Of a stretch of 64,000 nt of DNA, positions 10,227 through 23,948 are shown piece after piece. Every line of letters begins with the position of its first letter. Positions within the stretch are counted from its first letter, which is position 1. Origin of the DNA: Liolophura sinensis (taxonomy: Eukaryota > Mollusca > Polyplacophora > Chitonida > Chitonidae); assembly GCF_032854445.1 (NCBI RefSeq), contig NW_027018077.1, forward strand, positions 27,295-91,294, written 5' to 3'. Under the pieces are notes generated by a model. That model was not told the DNA's origin, did no database searches, and was given only the letters and a program-made list of their open reading frames with translations. The position numbers were made by a program, and so were the translations under genes.

Positions 10227-12971
10227 TTGAATGATCATTTATGTCATAATCACGTGCCCAGCAACGGCTCTTACTCCATGGAAACCAGGGATATTTGCAA
10301 TTTTTCAACAGCTGCCGATGCCTGGCTCAATTCCGCATCTTTTGGCATTTTACTGAAGTGGGTTAGTGTTCAGTTGTACTTTTTACAGCAGACTGTATCA
10401 AGTACCTTGTTTTTTTCACGTACAAATGGTGTGGTTTTTCTACACGTAGATAAAGACATTGAGATTGTCTTCCACTTAGAAGTAAGGCAATTGCTGGGTG
10501 AGTTAAATGGGCTTAGCCCAAAGATTTCAGGTCTTCTGGGCTACCGAAGGGCACATAACTTATAGTCAAAAGTTGAATATAGTAATGACCAGTCGCGATT
10601 GTACAGAGTGCAGTGTAGCCGATTTCAATTAACAAAAAGACGAAGCAAAAATGCAAAAGTGGAAAAAACTGTTCCAGTGCTGGTAAGAAGCTAATCCGAC
10701 GTATTTTGTGACGACAAATCGAATGGTGCAAACCGCGTTGCTCTCCGACCAATACTTTTGCCTGTAGTGACAACTGAATGATCATTTATGTCATAATCAC
10801 GTGCCCAGCAACGGCTCTTACTCCATGGAAACCAGGGAAATTTGCAATTTTTCAACAGCTACCGATGCCTGGTTTCATTCCGCATCTTTTGGCACCTTAT
10901 TCATGTGGGTCTGTGTTCAGTTGTACTTTTTACAGCAGACTGTATCAAGTACCTTGTGTTTTTCACGTACAAATGCTGTGGTTTTTCTACACGTAGATAA
11001 AGACATTGAGATTGTCTTGCACTTAGAAGAAAGGCAATTGCTGGGTGAGTTAAATGGGCTTAGCCCAAAGATTTCAGGTCTTCTGGGCTACCGAAAGGCA
11101 CATAACTTATAGTCAAAAGTTGAATATAGTAATGACCAGTCGCGATTGTACAGAGTACAGTGTAGCCGATTTCAATTAACAAAAAGACCAGGTAAAAATG
11201 CAAAAGTGGAAAAACTGTTCCAGTGGTGCTGGTAAGAGTCTAATCCCACGTATTTTGTGACGAGAAATCGAATGGTGCAAACCGCGTTGCTCTCCGACCA
11301 ATACTTTTGGCTGTAGTGACAATTGAATGATCATTTATGTCATAATCACGTGCCCAGCAACGGCTCTTACTCCATGGAAACCAGGGAAATTTGCAATTTT
11401 TCAACAGCTGCCGATGCCTGGCTCAATTCCGCATCTTTTGGCACCTTACTGAAGTGGGTCAGTGTTCAGTTGTACTTTTTACAGCAGACTGTATCAAGTA
11501 CCTTGTGGTTTTCACGTACAAATGGTGTGGTTTTTCTACACGTAGATAAAGACATTGAGATTGTCTTGCACTTAGAAGTAAGGCAATTGCTGGGTGAGTT
11601 AAATGGGCTTAGCCCAAAGATTTGACGTCTTCTGGGCTACCGAAGGGCACATAACTTATAGTCAAAAGTTGAAAATAGTAATGAACAGTCGCGATTGTAC
11701 AGAGTACAGTTTAGCCGATTTCAATTAACAAAAAGACGAAGCAAAAATGCAAAAGTGGAAAAACTGTTCCAGTGCTACTAGTAAGAGGCTAATCGGACGT
11801 ATTATGTGACGAGAAATCGAATGGTGCAAACCGCGTTGCTCTCCGACCAATACTTTTGGCTGTAGCGACAGATCAATGATCATTAATGTCATAATCACGT
11901 GCCCAGCAACGGCTCTTACTCCATGGAAACCAGGGATATTTGCAATTTTTTAACAGCTGCCGATGCCTGGCCCAATTCCACATCTTTTGGCACCTTATAA
12001 ATGTGGGTCAGTGTTTAGTTGTACTTTTTACAGCAGACTGTATCAAGTACCTTGTGTTTTTTTATGTACAAATGGTCTGGTTTTTCTACACGTAGATAAA
12101 GACATTGAGATTGTCTTCGACTTAGAAGTAAGGCAATTGCTGGGTGAGTTAAATGGGCTTGGCCCAAAGATTTGACGTCTTCTGGGCTACCGAAGGGCAC
12201 ATAACTTATAGTCAAAAGTTGAATATAGTAATGACCAGTCGCGATTGTACAGAGTACAGTGTAACCGATTTCAATTAACAAAAAGACCAGGCAAAATGCA
12301 AAAGTGGACAAACTGATCCAGTGCTTCTGGTAAGAGGCTAATCCGACGTATTTTGTGACGAGAAATCGAATGGTGCAAACCGCGTTGCTCTCCGACCAAT
12401 ACTTTTGGCTATAGCGACAATTGATTGATCATTCATGTCATAAAACACGTGCCCAGCAACGGCTCTTACTCCATGGAAACCAGGGATATTTGCAATTTTT
12501 TAACAGCTGCCGATGCCTGGCCCAATTCTGCATCTTTTGGCAACTTAAAAATGTGGGTCAGTGTTTAGTTGTACTTTTTACAGCAGACTGTATCAAGTAC
12601 CTTGTGTTTTTTTATGTACAAATGGTGTGGTTTTTCTACACGTAGATAAAGACATTGAGATTGTCTTGGACTTAGAAGTAAGACAATTGCTGGGTGAGTT
12701 AAATGGGCTTGGCCCAAAGATTTCAGGTCTTCTGGGCTACCGAAGGGCACATAACTTATAGTCAAAAGTTGAATATAGTAATGACCAGTCGCGATTGTAC
12801 AGAGTACAGTGTAGCCGATTTCAATTAACAAAAAGACCAGGCAAAAATGTAAAAGTGGAAAAACTGTTCCAGTGCTACTAGTAAGAGCCTAATCCGACGT
12901 ATTTTGTGACGAGAAATCGAATGGTGCAATCCGCGTTGCTCTCCGACCAATACTTTTGGCTGTAGCGACAA
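10227..12971. repeat. Partial third copy of the 6-mer repeat
   Basis: From about 10685 (gtaagaagcta, gacgacaaatcg) the monomers 10774, 11323, 11872 and 12421 correspond to 7482, 8031, 8580 and 9129. The first monomer (10227) and whatever follows 12971 do not match the 6-mer. The same stretch is also the start of the 13-mer block, so the two higher-order repeats share an ancestral core. Confidence 0.7.
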
Positions 12972-15900
12972 TTGAATGATCATTTATGTCATAATCACGT
13001 GCCCAGCAACGGCTCCTTACTCCATGGAAACCAGGGAAATTTGCAATTTTTCAACAGCTGCCGATGCCTGGCTCAATTCCGCATCTTTTGGCACCTTAGT
13101 GGGTTAGTGTTTCAGTTGTACTTTTTACAGCAGACTGTATCAAGTACCTTGTGTTTTTCACGTACAAATGTGTGGTTTTTCTACACGTAGATAAATACAT
13201 TGAGATTGTCTTGCACTTAGAAGTAAGGCAATTGCTGGGTGAGTTAAATGGGCTTAGCCCAAAGATTTCAGGTCTTCTGGGCTACCGAAGGGCACATAAC
13301 TTATAGTCAAAAGTTAAATATAGTAATGACCAGTCGCAATTGTACAGAGTGCAGTGTAGCCGGTTTCAATTAACAAAAAGACCAGGCAAAAATGCAAAAG
13401 TGGAAAAACTATTCCAGTGCTGCTGGTAAGAGGCTAATCCGACGTATTTTGTGACGAGAAATCGAATGGTGCAATCCGCGTTGCTCTCCGACCAATACTT
13501 TTGCCTGTAGTGACAATTGAATGATCATTTATGTCATAATCACGTGCCCAGCAACGGCTCTTACTCCATGGAAACCAGGGAAATTTGCAATTTTTCAACA
13601 GCTGCCCGATGCCTGGCTCAATTCCGCATCTTTTGGCACCTTACTGAAGTGGGTTAGTGTTCAGTTGTACTCTTTACGGCAGACTGTATCAAGTACCTTG
13701 TGTTTTTTCACGTACAAATGCTGTGGTTTTTCTACACGTAGATAAAGACATTGAGATTGCCTTGCACTTAGAAGTAAGGCAATTGCTGGGTGAGTTAAAT
13801 GGGCTTAGCCCAAAGATTTCAGGTCTTCTGGGCTACCGAAGGGCACATAACTTATAGTCAAAAGTTGAATATAGTAATGACCAGTCGCAATTGTACAGAG
13901 TGCAGTGTAGCCCGGTTTCAATTAACAAAAAGACCAGGCAAAAATGCAAAAGTGGGAAAACTGTTCCAGTGCTGCTGGTAAGAGGCTAATCCGACCTATT
14001 TTGTGACGAGAAATCGAATGGTGCAAACCGCGTTGCTCTCCGACCAATACTTTTGGCTGTAGTGACAACTGAATGATAATTTATGTCATAATCACGTGCC
14101 CAGCAACGGCTCTTACTCCATGGAAACCAGGGAAATTTGCAATTTTTCAACAGCTGCCGATGCCTGGCTCAATTCCGCATCTTTTGGCACCTTATCCATG
14201 TGGGTCTGTGTTTAGTTGTACTTTTCACAGCAGACTGTATCAAGTACCTTGTGTTTTTCACGTACAAATGGTGTGGTTTTTCTACACGTAGATAAAGACA
14301 TTAAGATTGTCTTGCACTTAGAAGTAAGGCAATTGCTGGGTGAGTTAAATGGGCTTGGCCCAAAGATTTCAGGTCTTCTGGGCTACCGAAGGGCACATAA
14401 CTTATAGTCAAAAGTTGAATATAGTAAAGACCAGTCGCGATTGTACAGAGTACAGTGTAGCCGATTTCAATTAACAAAAAGACCGGGCAAAAATGCAAAA
14501 GTGGAAAAACTGTTCCAGTGCTACTAGTAAGAGTCTAATCCGACGTATTTTGTGACGAGAAATTGAATGGTGCAAACCGCGTTGCTCTCCGACCAATACT
14601 TTTGGCTGTAGCGACAATTGAATGATCATTTATGTCATAATCACGTGCCCAGCAACGGCTCTTACTCCATGGAAAGCAGGGAAATTTGCAATTTTTCAAC
14701 AGCTGCCGATGCCTGGCTCAATTCCGCATCTTTTGGCACCTTACTGAAGTGGGTTAGTGTTCAGTTGTACTTTTTACAGCAGACTGTATCAAGTACCTTG
14801 TGTTTTTCACGTACAAATGGTGTGGTTTTTCTACACGTAGATAAAGACATTGAGATTGTCTTGCACTTAGAACTAAGGCAATTGCTGGGTGAGTTAAATG
14901 GGCTTAGCCCAAAGATTTGACGTCTTCTGGGCTACCGAAGGGCACATAACTTATAGTCAAAAGTTGAAAATAGTAATGAACAGTCGCAATTGTACAGAGT
15001 ACAGTTTAGCCGATTTCAATTAACAAAAAGACGAAGCAAAAATGCAAAAGTGGAAAAACTGTTCCAGTGCTACTAGTAAGAGGCTAATCGGACGTATTTT
15101 GTGACGAGAAATCGAATGGTGCAAACCGCGTTGCTCTCCGACCAATACTTTTGGCTGTAGTGACAATTGAATGATAATTTATGTCATAATCACGTGCCCA
15201 GCAACGGCTCTTACTCCATGGAAACCAGGGAAATTTGCAATTTTTCAACAGCTGCCGATGCCTGGCTCAATTCCGCATCTTTTGGCACCTTACTGAAGTG
15301 GGTCAGTGTTCAGTTGTACTTTTTACAGCAGACTGTATCAAGTACCTTGTGGTTTTCACGTACAAATGGTGTGGTTTTTCTACACGTAGATAAAGACATT
15401 GAAATTGTCTTGCACTTAGAAGTAAGGCAATTGCTGGGTGAGTTAAATGGGCTTGGCCCAAAGATTTGACGTCTTCTGGGCTACCGAAGGGCACATAACT
15501 TATAGTCAAAAGTTGAATATAGTAATGACCAGTCGCGATTGTACAGAGTACAGTGTAGCCGATTTCAATTAACAAAAAGACCAGGCAAAAATGCAAAAGT
15601 GGAAAAACTGTTCCAGTGCTTCTGGTAAGAGGCTAATCCGACGTATTTTGTGACGAGAAATCGAATGGTGCAAACCGCGTTGCTCTCCGACCAATACTTT
15701 TGGCTGTAGCGACAATTGATTGATCATTCATGTCATAAACACGTGCCCAGCAACGGCTCTTACTCCATGGAAACCAGGGATATTTGCAATTTTTTAACAG
15801 CTGCCGATGCCTGGCCCAATTCTGCATCTTTTGGCACCTTAAAAATGTGGGTCAGTGTTTAGTTGTACTTTTTACAGCAGACTGTATCAAGTACCTTGTG

Positions 15901-17911
15901 TTTTTTATGTACAAATGGTCTGGTTTTTCTACACGTAGATAAAGACATTGAGATTGTCTTGCACTTAGAAGTAAGACAATTGCTGGGTGAGTTAAATGGG
16001 CTTGGCCCAAAGATTTCAGGTCTTCTGGGCTACCGAAGGGCACATAACTTATAGTCAAAAGTTGAATATAGTAATGACCAGTCGCGATTGTACAGAGTAC
16101 AGTGTAGCCGATTTCAATAAACAAAAAGACCAGGCAAAAATGCAAAAGTGGAAAAACTGTTCCAGTGCTACTAGTAAGAGCCTAATCCGACGTATTTTGT
16201 GACGAGAAATCGAATGGTGCAATCCGCGTTGCTCTCCGACCAATACTTTTGGCTGTAGCGACAATTGAATGATCATTTATGTCATAATCACGTGCCCAGC
16301 AACGGCTCTTTCTCAATGGAAACCAGGGAAATTTGCAATTTTTCAACAGCTGCCGATGCCTGGCTCAATTCCGCATCTTTTGGCACCTTACTGAAGTGGG
16401 TTAGTGTTCAGTTGTACTTTTTACAGCAGACTGTATCAAGTACCTTGTGTTTTTCACGTACAAATGCTGTGGTTTTTCTACACGTAGATAAAGACATTGA
16501 GATTGTCTTGCACTTAGAAGTAAGGCAATTGCTGGGTGAGTTAAATGGGCTTAGCCCAAAGATTTCAGGTCTTCTGGGCTACCGAAGGGCACATAACTTA
16601 TAGTCAAAAGTTGAATATAGTAATGACCAGTCGCGATTGTACAGAGTGCAGTGTAGCCGGTTTCAATTAACAAAAAGACCAGGCAAAAATGCAAAAGTGG
16701 AAAAACTGTTCCAGTGCTGCTGGTAAGAGGCTAATCCGACGTATTTTGTGACGAGAAATCGAATGGTGCAATCCGCGTTGCTCTCCGACCAATACTTTTG
16801 CCTGTAGTGACAATTGAATGATCATTGATGTCATAATCACGTGCCCAGCAACGGCTCTTACTCCATGGAAACCAGGGAAATTTGCAATTTTTCAACAGTT
16901 GCCGATGCCTGGCTCAATTCCGCATCTTTTGGCACCTTATTCATGTGGGTCTGTGTTTAGTTGTACTTTTCACAGCAGACTGTATCAAGTACCTTGTGTT
17001 TTTCACGTACAAATGGTGTGGTTTTTCTACACGTAGATAAAGACATTGAGATTGTCTTGCACTTAGAAGTAAGGCAATTGCTGGGTGAGTTAAATGGGCT
17101 TGGCCCAAAGATTTCAGGTCTTCTGGGCTACCGAAGGGCACATAACTTATAGTCAAAAGTTGAATATAGTACAGACCAGTAGCGATTGTACAGAGTACAG
17201 TGTAGCCGATTTCAATTAACAAAAAGACCAGGCAAAAATGCAAAAGTGGAAAAACTGTTCCAGTGCTACTAGTAAGAGTCTAATCCGACGTATTTTGTGA
17301 CGAGAAATTGAATGGTGCAAACCGCGTTGCTCTCCGACCAATACTTTTGGCTGTAGCGACAGATCAATGATCATTGATGTCATAATCACGTGCCCAGCAA
17401 CGGCTCTTACTCCATGGAAACCAGGGATATTTGTAATTTTTTAACAGCTGCCGATGCCTGGTCCAATTCCACATCTTTTGGCACCTTAAAAATGTGGGTC
17501 AGTGTTTAGTTGTACTTTTTACAGCAGACTGTATCAAGTACCTTGTGTTTTTTATGTACAAATGGTGTGGTTTTTCTACACGTAGATAAAGACATTGAGA
17601 TTGTCTTGGACTTAGAAGTAAGGCAATTGCTGGGTGAGTTAAATGGGCTTAGCCCAAAGATTTGACGTCTTCTGGGCTACCGAAGGGCACATAACTTATA
17701 GTCAAAAGTTGAATATAGTAATGACCAGTCGCGATTGTACAGAGTGCAGTGTAGCCGATTTCAATTAACAAAAAGTCCAGGCAAAAATGCAAAAGTGGAA
17801 AAACTGTTCCAGTGCTGCTGGTAAGAGGCTAATCCGACGTATTTTGTGACGACAAATCGAATGGTGCAAACCGCGTTGCTCTCCGAGCAATACTTTTGCC
17901 TGTAGTGACAA
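10774..17911. repeat. 13-mer higher-order repeat, copy A (7,138 bp)
   Basis: Thirteen monomers starting at 10774, 11323, 11872, 12421, 12972, 13517, 14069, 14618, 15167, 15716, 16265, 16814 and 17363. They recur in order from 17912. Shared rare markers are the five-base loss in ccttagtggg (13091 and 20229, exactly 7,138 apart), tccatgtgggtctg, gaccgggcaaa, agtacagaccagtagcg, and aagtccaggc. Many one-base indels crowd 12.0-13.9 kb of this copy (see separate entry). Confidence 0.8.
12040..13920. other. Cluster of one-base indels in copy A
   Basis: Within about 1.9 kb there are at least ten small length differences from the consensus. They include an extra T in T-runs near 12055, 12605 and 13705, a missing A near 12295, an extra A near 12444, extra C near 13015, 13605 and 13912, an extra T near 13112, and a missing G near 13169. 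The paralogous region at 19.1-20.7 kb lacks most of them. Elsewhere indels are roughly one per several kilobases. This pattern suits uncorrected sequencing errors better than biology, but a degenerating segment is possible. Confidence 0.6.
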
Positions 17912-20654
17912 CTGAATGATCATTGATGTCATAATCACGTGCCCAGCAACGGCTCTTACTCCATGGAAACCAGGGAAATTTGCAATTTTTCAACAGCTAC
18001 CGATGCCTGGCTCCATTCCGCATCTTTTGGCACCTTATTCATGTGGGTCTGTGGTCAGTTGTACTTTTTACAGCAGACTGTATCAAGTACCTTGTGTTTT
18101 TCACGTACAAATGCTGTGGTTTTTCTACACGTAGATAAAGACATTGAGATTGTCTTGCACTTAGAAGAAAGGCAATTGCTGGGTGAGTTAAATGGGCTTA
18201 GCCCAAAGATTTCAGGTCTTCTGGGCTACCGAAGGGCACATAACTTATAGTCAAAAGTTGAATATAGTAATGACCAGTCGCGATTGTACAGAGTACAGTG
18301 TAGCCGATTTCAATTAACAAAAAGACCAGGTAAAAATGCAAAAGTGGAAAAACTGTTCCAGTGCTGCTGGTAAGAGTCTAATCCCACGTATTTTGTGACG
18401 AGAAATCGAATGGTGCAAACCGCGTTGCTCTCCGACCAATACTTTTGGCTGTAGTGACAATTGAATGATCATTTATGTCATAATCACGTGCCCAGCAACG
18501 GCTCTTACTCCATGGAAACCAGGGAAATTTGCAATTTTTCAACAGCTGCCGATGCCTGGCTCAATTCCGCATCTTTTGGCACCTTACTGAAGTGGGTCAG
18601 TGTTCAGTTGTACTTTTTACAGCAGACTGTATCAAGTACCTTGTGGTTTTCACGTACAAATGGTGTGGTTTTTCTACACGTAGATAAAGACATTGAGATT
18701 GTCTTGCACTTAGAAGTAAGGCAATTGCTGGGTGAGTTAAATGGGCTTAGCCCAAAGATTTGACGTCTTCTGGGCTACCGAAGGGCACATAACTTATAGT
18801 CAAAAGTTGAAAACAGTAATGAACAGTCGCGATTGTACAGAGTACAGTTTAGCCGATTTCAATTAACAAAAAGACGAAGCAAAAATGCAAAAGTGGAAAA
18901 ACTGTTCCAGTGCTACTAGTAAGAGGCTAATCGGACGTATTTTGTGACGAGAAATCGAATGGTGCAAACCGCGTTGCTCTCCGACCAATACTTTTGGCTG
19001 TAGCGACAGATCAATGATCATTAATGTCATAATCACGTGCCCAGCAACGGCTCTTACTCCATGGAAACCAGGGATATTTGCAATTTTTTAACAGCTGCCG
19101 ATGCCTGGCCCAATTCCACATCTTTTGGCACCTTATAAATGTGGGTCAGTGTTTAGTTGTACTTTTTACAGCAGACTGTATCAAGTACCTTGTGTTTTTT
19201 ATGTACAAATGGTCTGGTTTTTCTACACGTAGATAAAGACATTGAGATTGTCTTCGACTTAGAAGTAAGACAATTGCTGGGTGAGTTAAATGGGCTTGGC
19301 CCAAAGATTTGACGTCTTCTGGGCTACCGAAGGGCACATAACTTATAGTCAAAAGTTGAATATAGTAATGACCAGTCGCGATTGTACAGAGTACAGTGTA
19401 ACCGATTTCAATTAACAAAAAGACCAGGCAAAAATGCAAAAGTGGACAAACTGATCCAGTGCTTCTGGTAAGAGGCTAATCCGACGTATTTTGTGACGAG
19501 AAATCGAATGGTGCAAACCGCGTTGCTCTCCGACCAATACTTTTGGCTGTAGCGACAATTGATTGATCATTCATGTCATAAACACGTGCCCAGCAACGGC
19601 TCTTACTCCATGGAAACCAGGGATATTTGCAATTTTTTAACAGCTGCCGATGCCTGGCCCAATTCTGCATCTTTTGGCAACTTAAAAATGTGGGTCAGTG
19701 TTTAGTTGTACTTTTTACAGCAGACTGTATCAAGTACCTTGTGTTTTTTTATGTACAAATGGTGTGGTTTTTCTACACGTAGATAAAGACATTGAGATTG
19801 TCTTGGACTTAGAAGTAAGACAATTGCTGGGTGAGTTAAATGGGCTTGGCCCAAAGATTTCAGGTCTTCTGGGCTACCGAAGGGCACATAACTTATAGTC
19901 AAAAGTTGAATATAGTAATGACCAGTCGCGATTGTACAGAGTACAGTGTAGCCGATTTCAATTAACAAAAAGACCAGGCAAAAATGTAAAAGTGGAAAAA
20001 ACTGTTCCAGTGCTACTAGTAAGAGCCTAATCCCACGTATTTTGTGACGAGAAATCGAATGGTGCAATCCCGCGTTGCTCTCCGACCAATACTTTTGGCT
20101 GTAGCGACAATTGAATGATCATTTATGTCATAATCACGTGCCCAGCAACGGCTCTTACTCCATGGAAACCAGGGAAATTTGCAATTTTTCAACAGCTGCC
20201 GATGCCTGGCTCAATTCCGCATCTTTTGGCACCTTAGTGGGTTAGTGTTCAGTTGTACTTTTTACAGCAGACTGTATCAAGTACCTTGTGTTTTTCACGT
20301 ACAAATGGTGTGGTTTTTCTACACGTAGATAAATACATTGAGATTGTCTTGCACTTAGAAGTAAGACAATTGCTGGGTGAGTTAAATGGGCTTAGCCCAA
20401 AGATTTCAGGTCTTCTGGGCTACCGAAGGGCACATAACTTATAGTCAAAAGTTAAATATAGTAATGACCAGTCGCAATTGTACAGAGTGCAGTGTAGCCG
20501 GTTTCAATTAACAAAAAGACCAGGCAAAAATGCAAAAGTGGAAAAACTGTTCCAGTGCTGCTGGTAAGAGTCTAATCCCACGTATTTTGTGACGAGAAAT
20601 CGAATGGTGCAAACCGCGTTGCTCTCCGACCAATACTTTTGGCTGTAGTGACAA

Positions 20655-21752
20655 TTGAATGATCATTTATGTCATAATCACGTGCCCAGCAACGGCTCTT
20701 ACTCCATGGAAACCAGGGAAATTTGCAATTTTTCAACAGCTGCCGATGCCTGGCTCAATTCCGCATCTTTTGGCACCTTATCCATGTGGGTCTGTGTTTA
20801 GTTGTACTTTTCACAGCAGACTGTATCAAGTACCTTGTGTTTTTCACGTACAAATGGTGTGGTTTTTCTACACGTAGATAAAGACATTAAGATTGTCTTG
20901 CACTTAGAAGTAAGGCAATTGCTGGGTGAGTTAAATGGGCTTGGCCCAAAGATTTCAGGTCTTCTGGGCTACCGAAGGGCACATAACTTATAGTCAAAAG
21001 TTGAATATAGTAAAGACCAGTCGCGATTGTACAGAGTACAGTGTAGCCGATTTCAATTAACAAAAAGACCGGGCAAAAATGCAAAAGTGGAAAAACTGTT
21101 CCAGTGCTACTAGTAAGAGTCTAATCCGACGTATTTTGTGACGAGAAATTGAATGGTGCAAACCGCGTTGCTCTCCGACCAATACTTTTGGCTGTAGCGA
21201 CAATTGAATGATCATTTATGTCATAATCACGTGCGTAGCAACGGCTCTTACTCCATGGAAACCAGGGAAATTTGCAATTTTTCAACAGCTGCCGATGCCT
21301 GGCTCAATTCCGCATCTTTTGGCACCTTACTGAAGTGGGTTAGTGTTCAGTTGTACTTTTTACAGCAGACTGTATCAAGTACCTTGTGTTTTTCACGTAC
21401 AAATGGTGTGGTTTTTCTACACGTAGATAAAGACATTGAGATTGTCTTGCACTTAGAAGTAAGGCAATTGCTGGGTGAGTTAAATGGGCTTAGCCCAAAG
21501 ATTTGACGTCTTCTGGGCTACCGAAGGGCACATAACTTATAGTCAAAAGTTGAAAATAGTAATGAACAGTCGCAATTGTACAGAGTACAGTTTAGCCGAT
21601 TTCAATTAACAAAAAGACGAAGCAAAAATGCAAAAGTGGAAAAACTGTTCCAGTGCTACTAGTAAGAGGCTAATCGGACGTATTTTGTGACGAGAAATCG
21701 AATGGTGCAAACCGCGTTGCTCTCCGACCAATACTTTTGGCTGTAGCGACAG
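20655..21752. repeat. Two-monomer stretch almost identical to 14069-15166
   Basis: Monomers 20655 and 21204 repeat 14069 and 14618 at an offset of 6,586 bp, with shared tccatgtgggtctg, acattaagattg and gaccgggcaaa markers. Monomer 21204 carries the gcgtagcaacgg variant next to CACGTG, which 14618 lacks. That variant recurs at 37676, 44266, 47560, 51404 and 55252. Confidence 0.75.
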
Positions 21753-22301
21753 ATCAATGATCATTGATGTCATAATCACGTGCCCAGCAACGGCTCCAAC
21801 TCCATGGAAACCAGGGATATTTGCAATTTTTTAACAGCTGCCGATGCCTGGCTCAATTCCACATCTTTTGGCACCTTACTGAAGTGGGTCAGTGTTCAGT
21901 TGTACTTTTTACAGCAGACTGTATCAAGTACCTTGTGGTTTTCACGTACAAATGGTGTGGTTTTTCTACACGTAGATAAAGACATTGAAATTGTCTTGCA
22001 CTTAGAAGTAAGGCAATTGCTGGGTGAGTTAAATGGGCTTGGCCCAAAGATTTGACGTCTTCTGGGCTACCGAAGGGCACATAACTTATAGTCAAAAGTT
22101 GAATATAGTAATGACCAGTCGCGATTGTACAGAGTACAGTGTAGCCGATTTCAATTAACAAAAAGACCAGGCAAAAATGCAAAAGTGGAAAAACTGTTCC
22201 AGTGCTGCTGGTCAGAGGCTAATCCGACGTATTTTGTGACGAGAAATCGAATGGTGCAAACCGCGTTGCTCTCCGACCAATACTTTTGGCTGTAGCGACA
22301 A
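21753..22301. repeat. Chimeric monomer: T3 left end on a T1 body
   Basis: The left ~110 bp have T3 markers (16-bp palindrome, gggatatttgcaattttttaac, ccacatc). From ttactgaag onward the monomer matches 15167, including tggttttcac and gaaattgtc. The expected partner in copy A (15167) is T1 throughout. The switch lies between about 21861 and 21878. Confidence 0.7.
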
Positions 22302-22850
22302 TTGATTGATCATTCATGTCATAAACACGTGCCCATCAACGGCTCTTACTCCATGGAAACCAGGGATATTTGCAATTTTTTAACAGCTGCCGATGCCTGG
22401 CCCAATTCTGCATCTTTTGGCACCTTACTGAAGTGGGTTAGTGTTCAGTTGTACTTTTTACAGCAGACTGTATCAAGTACCTTGTGTTTTTCACGTACAA
22501 ATGCTGTGGTTTTTCTACACGTAGATAAAGACATTGAGATTGTCTTGCACTTAGAAGTAAGGCAATTGCTGGGTGATTTAAATGGGCTTAGCCCAAAGAT
22601 TTCAGGTCTTCTGGGCTACCGAAGGGCACATAACTTATAGTCAAAAGTTGAATATAGTAATGACCAGTCGCGATTGTACAGAGTGCAGTGTAGCCGGTTT
22701 CAATTAACAAAAAGACCAGGCAAAAATGCAAAAGTGGAAAAACTGTTCCAGTGCTGCTGGTAAGAGGCTAATCCGACGTATTTTGTGACGAGAAATCGAA
22801 TGGTGCAATCCGCGTTGCTCTCCGACCAATACTTTTGCCTGTAGTGACAA
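22302..22850. repeat. Chimeric monomer fusing equivalents of 15716 and 16265
   Basis: The left part is T2 (ttgattgatcattcatg, cccaattctgcatc), as in 15716. The right part (ttactgaagtgggttag, aaatgctgtgg, ggtttcaatt tail) is that of 16265. The breakpoint is confined to 22410-22428, and the offset to copy A changes by exactly 549 bp across it. This is what an unequal crossover that removed one monomer would leave. Confidence 0.85.
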
Positions 22851-23948
22851 TTGAATGATCATTGATGTCATAATCACGTGCCCAGCAACGGCTTTTACTC
22901 CATGGAAACCAGGGAAATTTGCATTTTTTCAACAGTTGCCGATGCCTGGCTCAATTCCGCATCTTTTGGCACCTTATTCATGTGGGTCTGTGTTTAGTTG
23001 TACTTTTCACAGCAGACTGTATCAAGTACCTTGTGTTTTTCACGTACAAATGGTGTGGTTTTTCTACACGTAGATAAAGACATTGAGATTGTCTTGCACT
23101 TAGAAGTAAGGCAATTGCTGGGTGAGTTAAATGGGCTTGGCCCAAAGATTTCAGGTCTTCTGGGCTACCGAAGGGCACATAACTTATAGTCAAAAGTTGA
23201 ATATAGTACAGACCAGTAGCGATTGTACAGAGTACAGTGTAGCCGATTTCAATTAACAAAAAGACCAGGCAAAAATGCAAAAGTGGAAAAACTGTTCCAG
23301 TGCTACTAGTAAGAGTCTAATCCGACGTATTTTGTGACGAGAAATTGAATGGTGCAAACCGCGTTGCTCTCCGACCAATACTTTTGGCTGTAGCGACAGA
23401 TCAATGATCATTGATGTCATAATCACGTGCCCAGCAACGGCTCTTACTCCATGGAAACCAGGGATATTTGTAATTTTTTAACAGCTGCCGATGCCTGGTC
23501 CAATTCCACATCTTTTGGCACCTTAAAAATGTGGGTCCGTGTTTAGTTGTACTTTTTACAGCAGACTGTATCAAGTACCTTGTGTTTTTTATGTACAAAT
23601 GGTGTGGTTTTTCTACACGTAGATAAAGACATTGAGATTGTCTTGGACTTAGAAGTAAGGCAATTGCTGGGTGAGTTAAATGGGCTTAGCCCAAAGATTT
23701 GACGTCTTCTGGGCTACCGAAGGGCACATAACTTATAGTCAAAAGTTGAATATAGTAATGACCAGTCGCGATTGTACAGAGTGCAGTGTAGCCGATTTCA
23801 ATTAACAAAAAGTCCAGGCAAAAATGCAAAAGTGGAAAAACTGTTCCAGTGCTGCTGGTAAGAGGCTAATCCGACGTATTTTGTGACGACAAATCGAATG
23901 GTGCAAACCGCGTTGCTCTCCGAGCAATACTTTTGCCTGTAGTGACAA

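Larger units (their letters stand above)
17912..23948. repeat. 13-mer higher-order repeat, copy B, shortened to 11 monomers (6,037 bp)
   Basis: Copy B matches copy A with offsets that fall in steps: 7,138 bp at the start, 6,586 bp from about 20655, and 6,037 bp from about 22430. The monomer equivalent to 13517 is missing. The equivalents of 15716 and 16265 are fused into one chimeric monomer (22302). Each step is one monomer, corrected for small indels in copy A. Confidence 0.8.
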
